A stretch of 42,579 nt of DNA from Lactobacillus corticis (GTDB lineage: Bacteria; Bacillota; Bacilli; Lactobacillales; Lactobacillaceae), in assembly GCF_018327645.1 (NCBI RefSeq), contig NZ_BMAY01000014.1, forward strand, positions 1 through 42,579. Reading direction: 5' to 3'. A program made the position numbers and the translations under genes. The notes under the pieces were generated by a model. The model was not told the origin of the DNA. It did no database searches and saw only the letters and a list, made by a program, of their open reading frames with translations. Below, piece after piece: positions 23,797-31,613 of the stretch. The stretch's first letter is position 1. Every line of letters starts with the position of its first letter.

Positions 23797-24765
23797 ATGG
23801 ACATATTATTGGAGGTACTCAAGAGCATTTTTCCAATTGTCGTAATTGTGGTGATTGGATATGTGCTAAGTCAACTGAAATGGTTTAAGGATAGTTTCGC
23901 TGGCGATATTTCAAAGCTCATCATGAAGATAGCTCTGCCGGCATCAATTTTTACCTCAGTGGTCAGTCGCTTGACAGCTTCACAACTTACTTCATTTGCA
24001 GAAGGCTTGTTGATTAGTGGAGCAGCGGTCGTAATCAGTTATTTGCTGGCATTCATTCTGGTCAAACTATTGAAGGTTAGACCAGGCAGACGGGGAATCT
24101 TTATCAATACGTTTGCCAATGCAAATACGATTTTTATCGGGATGCCGTTGAATATTGCCTTGTTCGGGTCAAAAGCCACTACCTTTTTCTTGGTATACTA
24201 CGTCATTAACACGGTTTCTACTTGGGCATTTGGCGCTTTCTTAATTACTAACGATCCAATGGAAACAGCCCAAGCTAAGAAAAATAGTAGAAGGGGCATG
24301 TTAAAGAAGGTCTTTTCACCACCACTAATTGCTTTCTTAATTGCAATGGTATTTGTCTTGTTGAATATTAAGCTGCCAGATGCAATTACGACGACCACCC
24401 AATATTTAGGCAATTTGGTTACTCCACTGGCTTTGATTTATATCGGCATTGTCTTAAGTAATGCTGGTCTTAAGTCCTTGCGCATTGACCGTGATACGGC
24501 GGTAGCTTTAATAGGTAAATTTATTTTAGCTCCGGTCGCAATGATTAGCATGCTATTAGTCGTTAAGCGACTTGGGATAAATTTGCCAGCGGTTGAAAGA
24601 AGTACGTTCATCATGCAATCAGCGGTTCCGGCATTGACTGTCCTACCAGTATTAGCTAACGACGGTAAGGGCGATGTTCGTTACGCCACCAATATCGTAG
24701 CAATTAGCACAATTCTCTTTGTAGTAGTTGCTCCAATTGTAATGTTAATTATTAATGTCCTATAA
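23797..24765 (+). CDS. mleP: Malate permease, auxin efflux carrier (AEC) family
   Basis: A 322-residue membrane protein with about ten helices, of the AEC family to which MleP malate/lactate carriers belong. The first half contains ALPASIFTSVVSRL and NTFANANTIFIGMPLNIALFG; the second half contains TPLALIYIGIVLSNAG and QSAVPALTVLPVLAND, the paired half-repeat loops. AGGGTG lies 7 nt before the ATG. Its position behind mleS indicates it imports malate, probably with lactate exit. Confidence 0.9.
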   Translation: MDILLEVLKSIFPIVVIVVIGYVLSQLKWFKDSFAGDISKLIMKIALPASIFTSVVSRLTASQLTSFAEGLLISGAAVVISYLLAFILVKLLKVRPGRRGIFINTFANANTIFIGMPLNIALFGSKATTFFLVYYVINTVSTWAFGAFLITNDPMETAQAKKNSRRGMLKKVFSPPLIAFLIAMVFVLLNIKLPDAITTTTQYLGNLVTPLALIYIGIVLSNAGLKSLRIDRDTAVALIGKFILAPVAMISMLLVVKRLGINLPAVERSTFIMQSAVPALTVLPVLANDGKGDVRYATNIVAISTILFVVVAPIVMLIINVL

Positions 24766-24781
24766 ACAACCAGATAAACAT

Positions 24782-24817
24782 AAAAGCAGATATCGTTTAA
24801 AGCGATATCTGCTTTTT
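24782..24817. terminator. Bidirectional terminator between mleP and htpX
   Basis: AAAAGCAGATATCG and CGATATCTGCTTTT form a 14-bp stem around a 7-nt loop. Confidence 0.93.
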
Positions 24818-25723
24818 TACATTTGTTCTAAACGTTTAATGCGATCGGCTGTTGATGGGTGGGTTGAAAACAGACTAGCGTGCTGGCCACGGTTAAAGGG
24901 ATTTTCAAAATAAAGACTAGCACTGCTGCGATCGGCCTCTTTCATCGGCTGACTATTTTCAATCTTCTGCAAGGCAGAAATTAACTCTTGCGGATTCCGC
25001 GTTAATTCTACTGAACCTGCGTCAGCCAAATACTCACGGTTACGTGATAAAGCCAGCTGCACTAAGGTGGCAGCTAATGGGCCGAGAATTATGGCAAAAA
25101 GAATTGCTACAATTCGTAAAATCATGGTAATGGGGTTGCCGCCCTCTTCCCGGTCATTATCTCGCCGGTCGCCGGGTCCAAACCACCAGATAAAGCGACT
25201 AGCAAAGCCAGAAATAAAGGAAATTACTGCTACTAAGGCAACGGCAATCGTGGAGACGCGGATATCGTAATTACGGATGTGAGAGATCTCGTGTCCTAAA
25301 ACGCCTTCCAATTCTTCCCGGTTCATCATCGCTAATAGCCCCTGGGTCACCGCCACCGCACTATGTTCTGGGTCGCGTCCGGTAGCAAAAGCATTAGGAC
25401 TTTGATCTGGGATAATAAACACGCGGGGCATAGGGACTTGGCCTGCTAAAGCCATATCTTCGACAATATGCCAACCAAAGCTGGGGATTATCTTTTTCAT
25501 GGATTTCTTGGGCATGATTTAAACTCATCACCATGTCAGATGAGTTGCCATAGACGATAAAGAGGTAGATCACACTGGCTATTAACGCAATAATGATCCC
25601 TGATAAGGGATCATCACCAAGTAAATAACCCAGCCCCGCTCCAACTAAAGCGAGAATGATCAAGAAGACGATTAATAGCCCCCAAGTCTTTCGCTTATTA
25701 CGGGCAATTTGCTGGTATAACAT
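24817..25723 (-). pseudogene. htpX: HtpX-type membrane metalloprotease, frameshifted
   Basis: HtpX is a zinc-dependent membrane protease for damaged membrane proteins. The upstream frame (25723 down to 25394) gives two N-terminal membrane helices (about 15-34 and 39-58) and [15 protein letters not shown], then runs out of frame. The downstream frame (to 24817) holds the catalytic HEISH motif (HExxH), two more helices, and [10 protein letters not shown] with the third zinc ligand. The break is a tandem repeat CCAA-CCAA at 25471-25478 (TTGG-TTGG on the coding strand). Dropping one copy restores [16 protein letters not shown] and a protein of about 300 residues. It lies 9 nt after lemA, a usual pairing. 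Confidence 0.88.
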
Positions 25724-25732
25724 AATTTAATC

Positions 25733-26281
25733 CTAGAATTTAACCTTTGGTACTGACTTTTCTTCAGTTGGTACTTCCAAAAAGTTGATTGCACCGAAAT
25801 GATGAATTTTGGCAACCAAATTGGACGGGAAAACTACAAGCTTTTGGTTGTAGATACGAACGCTTGAATTATAGAGCTGACGTGAATAAGCGATCTTATT
25901 TTCCGTATTGGTCAATTCTTCCTGCAAGCTTAAGAAGTTTTGGTTGGCTTTAAGGTCAGGGTAGGCTTCAGCTAGCGCAAAAATTGACTTTAAAGATTGC
26001 GACAATTGGTTAGAAACTTCCATTGCTTTTTCATGGTTATTGGCTGGTACTTCAGTCAGTTGGTTACGCAATTCTACCACTTGAGCAAAAGTTTCCTTTT
26101 CATGTTTAGCATAGCCTTTGGTGGTTTCAACTAAATTGGGAATTAAATCATTCCGGCGTTTAAGCTGAACATCGATTTGACTCCAAGCTTCATCAGCATT
26201 AATTTTCGCTTTTTGCAAACCGTTGTAAATGACGATATATGCGACTACGAGAATCGCAATAATAACCAGGGCAATTATCAT
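25733..26281 (-). CDS. lemA: LemA family protein
   Basis: A 182-residue protein with an N-terminal membrane helix (IIALVIIAILVVAYIVIYNGL) and a long alpha-helical domain facing the outside or periphery of the membrane. QIDVQLKRRNDLIPNLVETTKGYAKHE is the family signature. LemA and HtpX genes are often adjacent, and here they form an operon with a 9-nt gap. AAGGTG precedes the start and a TATAAT lies about 26306-26311 on the minus strand. Its biochemical role is not established. Confidence 0.92.
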   Translation of the reverse strand: MIIALVIIAILVVAYIVIYNGLQKAKINADEAWSQIDVQLKRRNDLIPNLVETTKGYAKHEKETFAQVVELRNQLTEVPANNHEKAMEVSNQLSQSLKSIFALAEAYPDLKANQNFLSLQEELTNTENKIAYSRQLYNSSVRIYNQKLVVFPSNLVAKIHHFGAINFLEVPTEEKSVPKVKF

Positions 26282-26343
26282 AATTACACCTTGATCCTTT
26301 CAATTATAAGTATTGTCTTTCCCTATATTCTAATTAATTACGC

Positions 26344-26379
26344 AAACAAAAACAAGAACACCGAATTGCGGCGCTCTTG
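26344..26379 (-). terminator. Terminator of the ArsB/CitMHS-type permease gene
   Basis: The minus-strand hairpin CAAGAGCGCCG-CAATT-CGGTGTTCTTG, with two G-U pairs, is followed by a T-rich tail. Confidence 0.75.
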
Positions 26380-26394
26380 TAGCAATTTTCAAGC

Positions 26395-27501
26395 TTAAAT
26401 GTTGAAGAATAATAATAGCCAGCCAATAATTGCTAAGATGATTAAACCAATTATTTGCATCAAAAGCCATTGTTTAAAGAATTTGCCTTTGCTTACGGAT
26501 GCGTGCTGGTTGAAGGTTTTCATAACCAACATGTTGGCCATTGAACCGATTGGTGAACCAAACCCACCGATATTGGATCCCAAGAATAGTGCTTCAGCAT
26601 ATTTGGTAAACTTCCCAACTAAGATTGTCGATGGAACGTTACTCATAAACTGACTAGAAATGATTGAAGTCCAATAAGTTGACGATTCAGTGTGAACAGT
26701 CATGTTGATAATTGCTAAAACTGCTGGAATCTGCTGAATATCACTAATGAAGATAAAGAAGCAGAGAAAAGTCAGCAGCAAGGAATAGTCAATTTTCAAC
26801 ATAATTCTTGGTCTTATCAAGAGTGCTAGGATAACAGCAGCGATCATCGGATATTGAATGGGTACAATCCTAAACACGCCAAAAAAGAAGAAAATAAAAA
26901 CGGCTGTTGTGATCAAAGTCAGTCGCCAATTAATGTCGATGTCTTCAGCTCGTTGTACTGGTACTTTAACTTTAGGAATCTTCACAAAAATAATCGCGAA
27001 GATGATCAGTGCAGCGATCAGATATGGGGTTGACCATTTGAAAAACTGATTCGCCGTGACACTAAAATGACTAACTACGAAAAGGTTATGTGGGTTACCC
27101 CATGGTGTAAAGGCAGCTCCGATATTGGCACCCATGCCGATCAAAGTTGCTGGCAGAATCTGGGGTAAATCGTATTTCTTTGCAATGTTTAAATATAATG
27201 GGATGAGTGTTAGAGCAGTGATATCATTCCCCAAAAACATCCCTGAAGCTATTGCTAAGAGGGTGAACACCACGTTCAACTTACGGGTGTCGTCCGCAAT
27301 GCTTGTCAGTTTATATGCGATAACATCCAAGACGTGCAGATAAGAATATATCTGGATCAGCGTCAGCATTGCGGCCACTGAATATAACGTATGGAAGTTG
27401 ATGTCTCCTATGCGGGGCCTCGCAAAGAATAAACTGATAATCGTGATTACTACGGTAATCTGCAGAATCCGATCTTTAGCAATATTTTTTAAGACGGTCA
27501 T
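26395..27501 (-). CDS. ArsB/NhaD/CitMHS-type anion or carboxylate permease
   Basis: A 368-residue ion-transporter-superfamily protein with about ten helices. The two re-entrant signatures are present: GNDITALTLIPL with GANIGAAFTPWGNPHNL near residues 92-138, and SQFMSNVPSTILV with GSNIGGFGSPIGSMANM near 282-324. The superfamily includes arsenite, citrate, Na+/H+ and dicarboxylate carriers, and the sequence alone does not choose among them. The length is slightly short of the 400-430 residues usual for ArsB. AAGGGGGA precedes the ATG. No arsR or arsC lies nearby, so arsenic resistance is not supported. Confidence 0.78.
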   Translation of the reverse strand: MTVLKNIAKDRILQITVVITIISLFFARPRIGDINFHTLYSVAAMLTLIQIYSYLHVLDVIAYKLTSIADDTRKLNVVFTLLAIASGMFLGNDITALTLIPLYLNIAKKYDLPQILPATLIGMGANIGAAFTPWGNPHNLFVVSHFSVTANQFFKWSTPYLIAALIIFAIIFVKIPKVKVPVQRAEDIDINWRLTLITTAVFIFFFFGVFRIVPIQYPMIAAVILALLIRPRIMLKIDYSLLLTFLCFFIFISDIQQIPAVLAIINMTVHTESSTYWTSIISSQFMSNVPSTILVGKFTKYAEALFLGSNIGGFGSPIGSMANMLVMKTFNQHASVSKGKFFKQWLLMQIIGLIILAIIGWLLLFFNI

Positions 27502-27620
27502 TAAGGGTCCCCCTTACTGTGATAATCGCCTAAAAACCCTAACTTCCATTTTAAGGTTTTTCTGGCAATGCTTGCAATAGTAAATTTCAGAAAACTTAGG
27601 GTTAATTGCAAGCAAAAAAA

Positions 27621-27635
27621 TTTACACGGTGTAAA
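27621..27635. promoter_or_regulatory. Perfect 15-bp palindromic operator over a -35 box
   Basis: TTTACAC-G-GTGTAAA is a perfect 7-bp inverted repeat with a central base. Its first six bases are the -35 of the next gene. Its ACAC-N-GTGT core is shared with the operator at 2074-2090. Confidence 0.8.
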
Positions 27636-27649
27636 GATGAGAGTATAGT
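27621..27649 (+). promoter_or_regulatory. Promoter of the HesB-like gene
   Basis: TTTACA (27621-27626), a 17-nt spacer and TATAGT (27644-27649). Confidence 0.7.
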
Positions 27650-27711
27650 AAGCACTAACAAAAAGTAAATGACATATAACATTATCATCTCAATAGAAGG
27701 GACGAGTATTT

Positions 27712-28116
27712 ATGATTGAAACTAAGACGATTTCGATGAACATCAAGCCAGAGGCTGCTGACATCATTAAGAAGCGTATCCATGGCGACAAGGTAGTCTT
27801 GCTCGCTTTGAATGATGGTTCAAACAAGTACTCCAAGATGGGTGGTACTTGTACGATTGGGGCTAACTTCCAATTTGTTATTTTGGATGCCAAGGACCCA
27901 GAATACACCATTAAGATCGATAATAATGCCGGTTTAAACTTATGGACCGCTGAACCTGAAATGGGCTTTTTGAGCGATAACTTGGTAATTAATGCCAGAA
28001 ACGCGGTAATGAGCTTGTCTGATGATAGCGGGATTATTGATGGCGCCGTTTCAATTGCTGAATATGCCCCAGAAGAATTGACTGCTAAAGACTTGAAGGA
28101 AGGCAAGACCTGCTAA
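27712..28116 (+). CDS. HesB/IscA-like iron-sulfur cluster biosynthesis family protein
   Basis: A 134-residue soluble protein of the FeS_syn (HesB-like) fold as kept in lactobacilli. MNIKPEAADIIKKRI opens the domain and VVLLALNDGSNKYSKMGGTCTIGANFQFVIL forms its core. Only two cysteines remain (Cys47 and Cys134), the latter as the last residue in EGKTC, so the classical three-cysteine A-type carrier set is absent and cluster binding is uncertain. AGGGACG precedes the start. It is transcribed from a promoter covered by a palindromic operator, so a repressor probably controls it. Confidence 0.75.
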   Translation: MIETKTISMNIKPEAADIIKKRIHGDKVVLLALNDGSNKYSKMGGTCTIGANFQFVILDAKDPEYTIKIDNNAGLNLWTAEPEMGFLSDNLVINARNAVMSLSDDSGIIDGAVSIAEYAPEELTAKDLKEGKTC

Positions 28117-28122
28117 AGGCTC

Positions 28123-28151
28123 TTGCGCCTAGCGTATAGACGTGGTAAACT
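28123..28151 (+). promoter_or_regulatory. Candidate promoter of the 47-residue gene
   Basis: TTGCGC (28123-28128), 17 nt and TAAACT (28146-28151). Confidence 0.5.
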
Positions 28152-28190
28152 AATATAGATTTTCGAAAATCTGAAAGGAAGTATAGATCT

Positions 28191-28334
28191 ATGCGTAAAG
28201 GCGAAAACTACAATACTGGTTGTGAACCAAACCAAAGACCTAAGAACAAGCGCAATGCTAAAGCTCGTGTACGTCACGCTGCTGAAGTTGTTGCTTTCTT
28301 GAACGGTAAGGCTACACAAGACGAAAACAAGTAG
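28191..28334 (+). CDS. Small basic protein of unknown function, 47 residues
   Basis: ATG 28191 lies 8 nt after GAAAGGAAG and the frame ends with TAG at 28332-28334, just before a strong terminator. The product starts MRKGENYNTGCEPNQRPKNK and continues with a basic stretch (KRNAKARVRHAAEVVAF, about residues 20-36), giving a net positive charge and one predicted helix. It has no signal or membrane segment. I do not recognise the family. Its ribosome site, own promoter and terminator argue that it is real; the charge would fit nucleic acid or ribosome binding, but this is a guess. Confidence 0.72.
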   Translation: MRKGENYNTGCEPNQRPKNKRNAKARVRHAAEVVAFLNGKATQDENK

Positions 28335-28347
28335 TATTTAATACGAA

Positions 28348-28379
28348 CTAAAAGCTAAGGTTGATGCCTTAGCTTTTTT
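28348..28379 (+). terminator. Terminator of the 47-residue gene
   Basis: AAAAGCTAAGG-TTGATG-CCTTAGCTTTTTT. Confidence 0.92.
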
Positions 28380-28396
28380 CTATCCCTAAAAATTAC

Positions 28397-28425
28397 TTAC
28401 GAGAAAAAAATATTTGTGGTACTCT
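28397..28425 (+). promoter_or_regulatory. Candidate promoter of the drug exporter gene
   Basis: TTACGA (28397-28402), 17 nt and TGG-TACTCT (-10 at 28420-28425). Confidence 0.4.
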
Positions 28426-28468
28426 GATCAACGACTCAAAAAATTGGATTTGTTGAAAGGAGAATTTT

Positions 28469-29866
28469 TTGACTTTAAAAGACGAAAAGGATAAAATTGC
28501 GCATCCGTGGTTAGCACTTTTACCATTAATGTTGGGTGCATTTGTGGGAATGTTGTCAGAAACGTCACTAAACATTGCCTTGCCACAATTGATGAAGGCC
28601 TTTGAGGTCTCGACCGGGACCATGCAGTGGATGGTAACGGGTTATATGCTGGTGATTGGGATTGTCTTACCCTTATCAAGTTTGTTGACCAAGTGGTTCT
28701 CAACTAAGAAGTTGGTAATCTTTGGTTTATCTGCTTTCTTGGTTGGAGCAATTATCTCAGCCCTTGCTCCAGTCTTTAGTGTCTTGTTAATTGGGAGAAT
28801 GATTCAAGGGATTGGTACCGGGATCATCCTGCCATTAATGTTCACTGTAGCCATGCGGATTTTCCCTCCTTATAAGTTAGGGACCGTCATGGGGGCCTGT
28901 GCCATGGTGATTATGCTGGCTCCAGCTATTGGCCCGACTTTAACCGGGATCATCCTGGGAGCATTGTCCTGGAACTGGATCTTTTGGTGCTTTGTACCGG
29001 TTTTGGTCGTTGCCCTTATTTTTGCAATTACTTCCATTAAAAGTACGAATGAGCTTACTAAGCCGGTTGTTGATGTGCCGTCCATTATTGAATCAGTAGT
29101 TGGCTTTGCAGCGATTGTTAGTGGCGTTAGCTTGATTGCTGATATGGGTTTTTCACCATTAGTTATCATCTTATTGATAGTAGGAATAGTGGTCGTGGGA
29201 TTGTATGTCCGGCGCCAAATTACTTTAGAAAATCCTATCTTGAATTTAAAGATCTTTAGCGTTGAAGCCTTTAGAGTAGGTGCCTTGATTGTAATGGTTG
29301 ACTTTGGAATTATCTTGTCAGCCATGTACTTATTACCCCAATACATCCAAAGCGGTCGTTTATTAGCAGTTGCTTTAACTGGGATCATTATGCTTCCTGG
29401 TGGAATTATCAACGCCATTACTTCGGCTTTTGCTGGTCGGATCTACGATAGCATTGGGGCTAGAAAACCAGCCATGATTGGCTTTGTCTTGGCCTTCATT
29501 GGGGTTTTGATGTTCATCTTTGTTTCCACTAAGACGCCAGTTTGGTACATTATTTTAGCTCATGTGATCTTGATGATTGGTTGTTCTTTGGCAATGTCAC
29601 CATCACAAACTTATGCTTTGAACGCAATTCAAGGCCGGGCTAGTGCTGACGGAAGCACGATTATGAACACCTTGCAGCAGATTGTCGGAGCAATTAGTAC
29701 GGCTATTGCGACGATTTTGTTGTCTTTAGGACAAAATATGGCTCATGCTGCTAATTCAGCAGATCGGTTTACTAAGGGAACCCACTTTGGTTTTCATTTC
29801 ACCTTAGTCTTGGTAATTGTTGGTTTCTTGTTGAGCTTGGCAATTAAAAAAGACGATAACGAATAA
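28469..29866 (+). CDS. MFS multidrug exporter, DHA2 (14-TM, LmrB/EmrB-like)
   Basis: A 465-residue proton-coupled exporter. The first helix carries LSETSLNIALPQL, followed by MQWMVTGYMLVIGIVLPLSSLL (motif D1 region), the loop motif A variant LLTKWFSTKKL, and motif C GACAMVIMLAPAIGPTLTGIIL in helix 5, which marks antiporters. Fourteen hydrophobic segments fit DHA2. The start is TTG 28469 with GAAAGGAG 6 nt upstream. It is monocistronic with a terminator. Its substrate is unknown. Confidence 0.88.
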   Translation: MTLKDEKDKIAHPWLALLPLMLGAFVGMLSETSLNIALPQLMKAFEVSTGTMQWMVTGYMLVIGIVLPLSSLLTKWFSTKKLVIFGLSAFLVGAIISALAPVFSVLLIGRMIQGIGTGIILPLMFTVAMRIFPPYKLGTVMGACAMVIMLAPAIGPTLTGIILGALSWNWIFWCFVPVLVVALIFAITSIKSTNELTKPVVDVPSIIESVVGFAAIVSGVSLIADMGFSPLVIILLIVGIVVVGLYVRRQITLENPILNLKIFSVEAFRVGALIVMVDFGIILSAMYLLPQYIQSGRLLAVALTGIIMLPGGIINAITSAFAGRIYDSIGARKPAMIGFVLAFIGVLMFIFVSTKTPVWYIILAHVILMIGCSLAMSPSQTYALNAIQGRASADGSTIMNTLQQIVGAISTAIATILLSLGQNMAHAANSADRFTKGTHFGFHFTLVLVIVGFLLSLAIKKDDNE

Positions 29867-29888
29867 AATTAACATGATTATGATTAGG

Positions 29889-29915
29889 GATGCAGGCAGT
29901 TGTCTGCATCTTTTT
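29889..29915 (+). terminator. Terminator of the drug exporter gene
   Basis: GATGCAG-N8-CTGCATC is followed by TTTTT. Confidence 0.87.
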
Positions 29916-29917
29916 GT

Positions 29918-29946
29918 TTGCAAAAATCTTGTTTCTTTGGTAACAT
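29918..29946 (+). promoter_or_regulatory. Promoter of the HD-HNH gene pair
   Basis: TTGCAA (29918-29923), 17 nt and TAACAT (29941-29946). Confidence 0.6.
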
Positions 29947-29989
29947 AGTAAAAATTTTTAAACTTTTTTGTTAGGGAGGACATGAAAAT

Positions 29990-30631
29990 ATGGGATTAAA
30001 TGCATACATTCAAGGTTTTAACAGTCTGGAATCAATCGATCGAGCTCCAGGCTACTTTAAATATCAACATCATTCAGTAGCTGCACACTGTTTTCGGACG
30101 GCCGAATTGGCACAAATGATGGGCGACATTGAAGAAGTTAAAGGTAAGCAAAAGATTAATTGGAAGGCTCTCTACGAAAAGAGTTTAAATCACGATTACA
30201 CCGAACGCTTTATTGGCGACATTAAAACACCAGTCAAATACGCCACTCCACAGCTGCGTAAGCAGATCGGCGAAGTCGAAGAGACGATGACCAACAAGTT
30301 TATCAAAGATGAGATTCCGCAAGAATTTCAAGAAATCTATATTAAACGGTTAGCTGAAGCCAAAGATAGTACCTTGGAAGGCAAAATTTTGTCAGTTTGC
30401 GATAAGCTAGACTTATTATATGAAGCATATGGTGAAATTGAATTGGGCAATCCTAATCCGGTTTACATGCAGATGTTCCGGGAAAGCTTAGAGACGATCA
30501 AGCAGTTTGACGACTTAGTTTGCGTAAAATACTTCATTAAACATATATTGCCTGATTTATTCGAAGGTGATTTTGTGGGCAAAGACAAAATGCAACGAAT
30601 TGCCTTCAGTATTTTATTGATGGAGGACTAA
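29990..30631 (+). CDS. HD-domain hydrolase, YfbR-like 5'-nucleotidase family
   Basis: A 213-residue all-helical HD protein. HHSVAAHCFRTAEL near residues 27-40 gives the first histidine (His33), SLNHDY the metal-binding His68-Asp69, and SVCDKLDLLYEAYGEIELGNP the distal aspartate near 138. The layout matches the YfbR-like subgroup, whose known members dephosphorylate deoxynucleoside 5'-monophosphates with a divalent metal. GGGAGG lies 14 nt before the ATG, rather far; an out-of-frame ATG lies between them. Its stop is one base from the start of the HNH gene, so the two are translationally coupled. Confidence 0.82.
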   Translation: MGLNAYIQGFNSLESIDRAPGYFKYQHHSVAAHCFRTAELAQMMGDIEEVKGKQKINWKALYEKSLNHDYTERFIGDIKTPVKYATPQLRKQIGEVEETMTNKFIKDEIPQEFQEIYIKRLAEAKDSTLEGKILSVCDKLDLLYEAYGEIELGNPNPVYMQMFRESLETIKQFDDLVCVKYFIKHILPDLFEGDFVGKDKMQRIAFSILLMED

Positions 30632-30632
30632 A

Positions 30633-31568
30633 TTGAAATTTCAATGTCCCAGCTGCGGTTTGCGGATAAATGGACAGCATTTTAAAGAAGCCGGCCTGCT
30701 TAATCCCAAGCTGGCAAGTATTTGCAACTTTTGCCGGGCGCGGGGGCTGGTGGCGGCAAGCTACGCTAATAGTGCCGTGGAAGTAGCGGCTAAAGGGATG
30801 CTTTATAGCTTTGACGGAAAGAGCGAGCAGAGTTTAAGTCTAGCAGAAAAGACCCAGCCGGCGACTTATCTGGTAGCTGACAAGCGCCAACGCAAGCAGC
30901 TTGAGGCTTTTTTGCAGGACTTTGATACTAATTCTTTGGTCCGCCAGCAAGTGGCTGCCAAAGATTTGGAACAGGCCATCATCAGTTGTGAAGATGGCAG
31001 TTTGCCCATGCCGGACCAAGGACGAGAATTTTCTGAAAATCTGACGCAACTGGGCTTGCAGGTCAATTTCCAACTGAATGAGGTTGATTATATCGACCGT
31101 GAACGGATTAGAGCCAAGTATCATTACCGCTGCCAGTATTGCGGACGTTATGGGCGCAGTGTCGACCACAAGGATCCGGTATCTTTGTCGCATAATAATA
31201 AGCTGGATAATTTGATCTTGGCATGCAGCGAGTGCAATCGCATCAAGTCCAACATGCCCTATGACTTGTTCGTGAAACTGAATGATGAACTTAAGCCAGT
31301 AAATGCTAAATTAGTTAAATACGAAAATACGCTGGGAACACTCAAACAAGAATTTCAAACCCGCAAGCGAGACTTAGCTGGGCAAGTCCATCTGAAAGGG
31401 GTCGTTAATGATCCGGAACTGGCTGCGATGCGTAAAACCAATAAGAGTCTGCAGGATACCATTGATAGTCTGCAGGCTGATTATGATGCCTTGCGCCAAG
31501 CACGAGAAGCTTATTTTGCATCTGGCTGGAAGCTACATGAGGCTGGGCAAAATCCTGATATAATTTAA
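30633..31568 (+). CDS. HNH endonuclease-domain protein with N-terminal zinc ribbon and C-terminal coiled coil
   Basis: A 311-residue three-part protein. An N-terminal zinc ribbon is suggested by CPSC (Cys5, Cys8) and CNFC (Cys31, Cys34). The central HNH domain spans about 160-208: CQYC (Cys167, Cys170), VDHKDP with catalytic Asp178-His179, Asn193 in LDNL, then CSECNRIK (Cys198, Cys201). The last 90 residues are charged and helical and fit a coiled coil. The start is TTG 30633, with GGAGG inside the end of the HD gene. Residues 45-155 match no domain I know. No phage, transposon or methylase gene is adjacent. Its role could be DNA repair, defence or stress response. Confidence 0.8.
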   Translation: MKFQCPSCGLRINGQHFKEAGLLNPKLASICNFCRARGLVAASYANSAVEVAAKGMLYSFDGKSEQSLSLAEKTQPATYLVADKRQRKQLEAFLQDFDTNSLVRQQVAAKDLEQAIISCEDGSLPMPDQGREFSENLTQLGLQVNFQLNEVDYIDRERIRAKYHYRCQYCGRYGRSVDHKDPVSLSHNNKLDNLILACSECNRIKSNMPYDLFVKLNDELKPVNAKLVKYENTLGTLKQEFQTRKRDLAGQVHLKGVVNDPELAAMRKTNKSLQDTIDSLQADYDALRQAREAYFASGWKLHEAGQNPDII

Positions 31569-31573
31569 TAATC

Positions 31574-31613
31574 AAAAACCAGACCTGCTAGTTTAGCAAG
31601 CCTGGTTTTTTTC
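31574..31613. terminator. Bidirectional terminator between the HNH gene and the PTS operon
   Basis: AAAAACCAG and CTGGTTTTT, with inner TGCTA/TTAGCA pairing, and T/A runs on both sides. Confidence 0.88.

Noticed and set aside
26395..27501. Arsenic resistance locus
   Set aside because: The permease belongs to the ArsB/CitMHS superfamily, but no arsR, arsC or arsA is near and the signatures do not single out arsenite.
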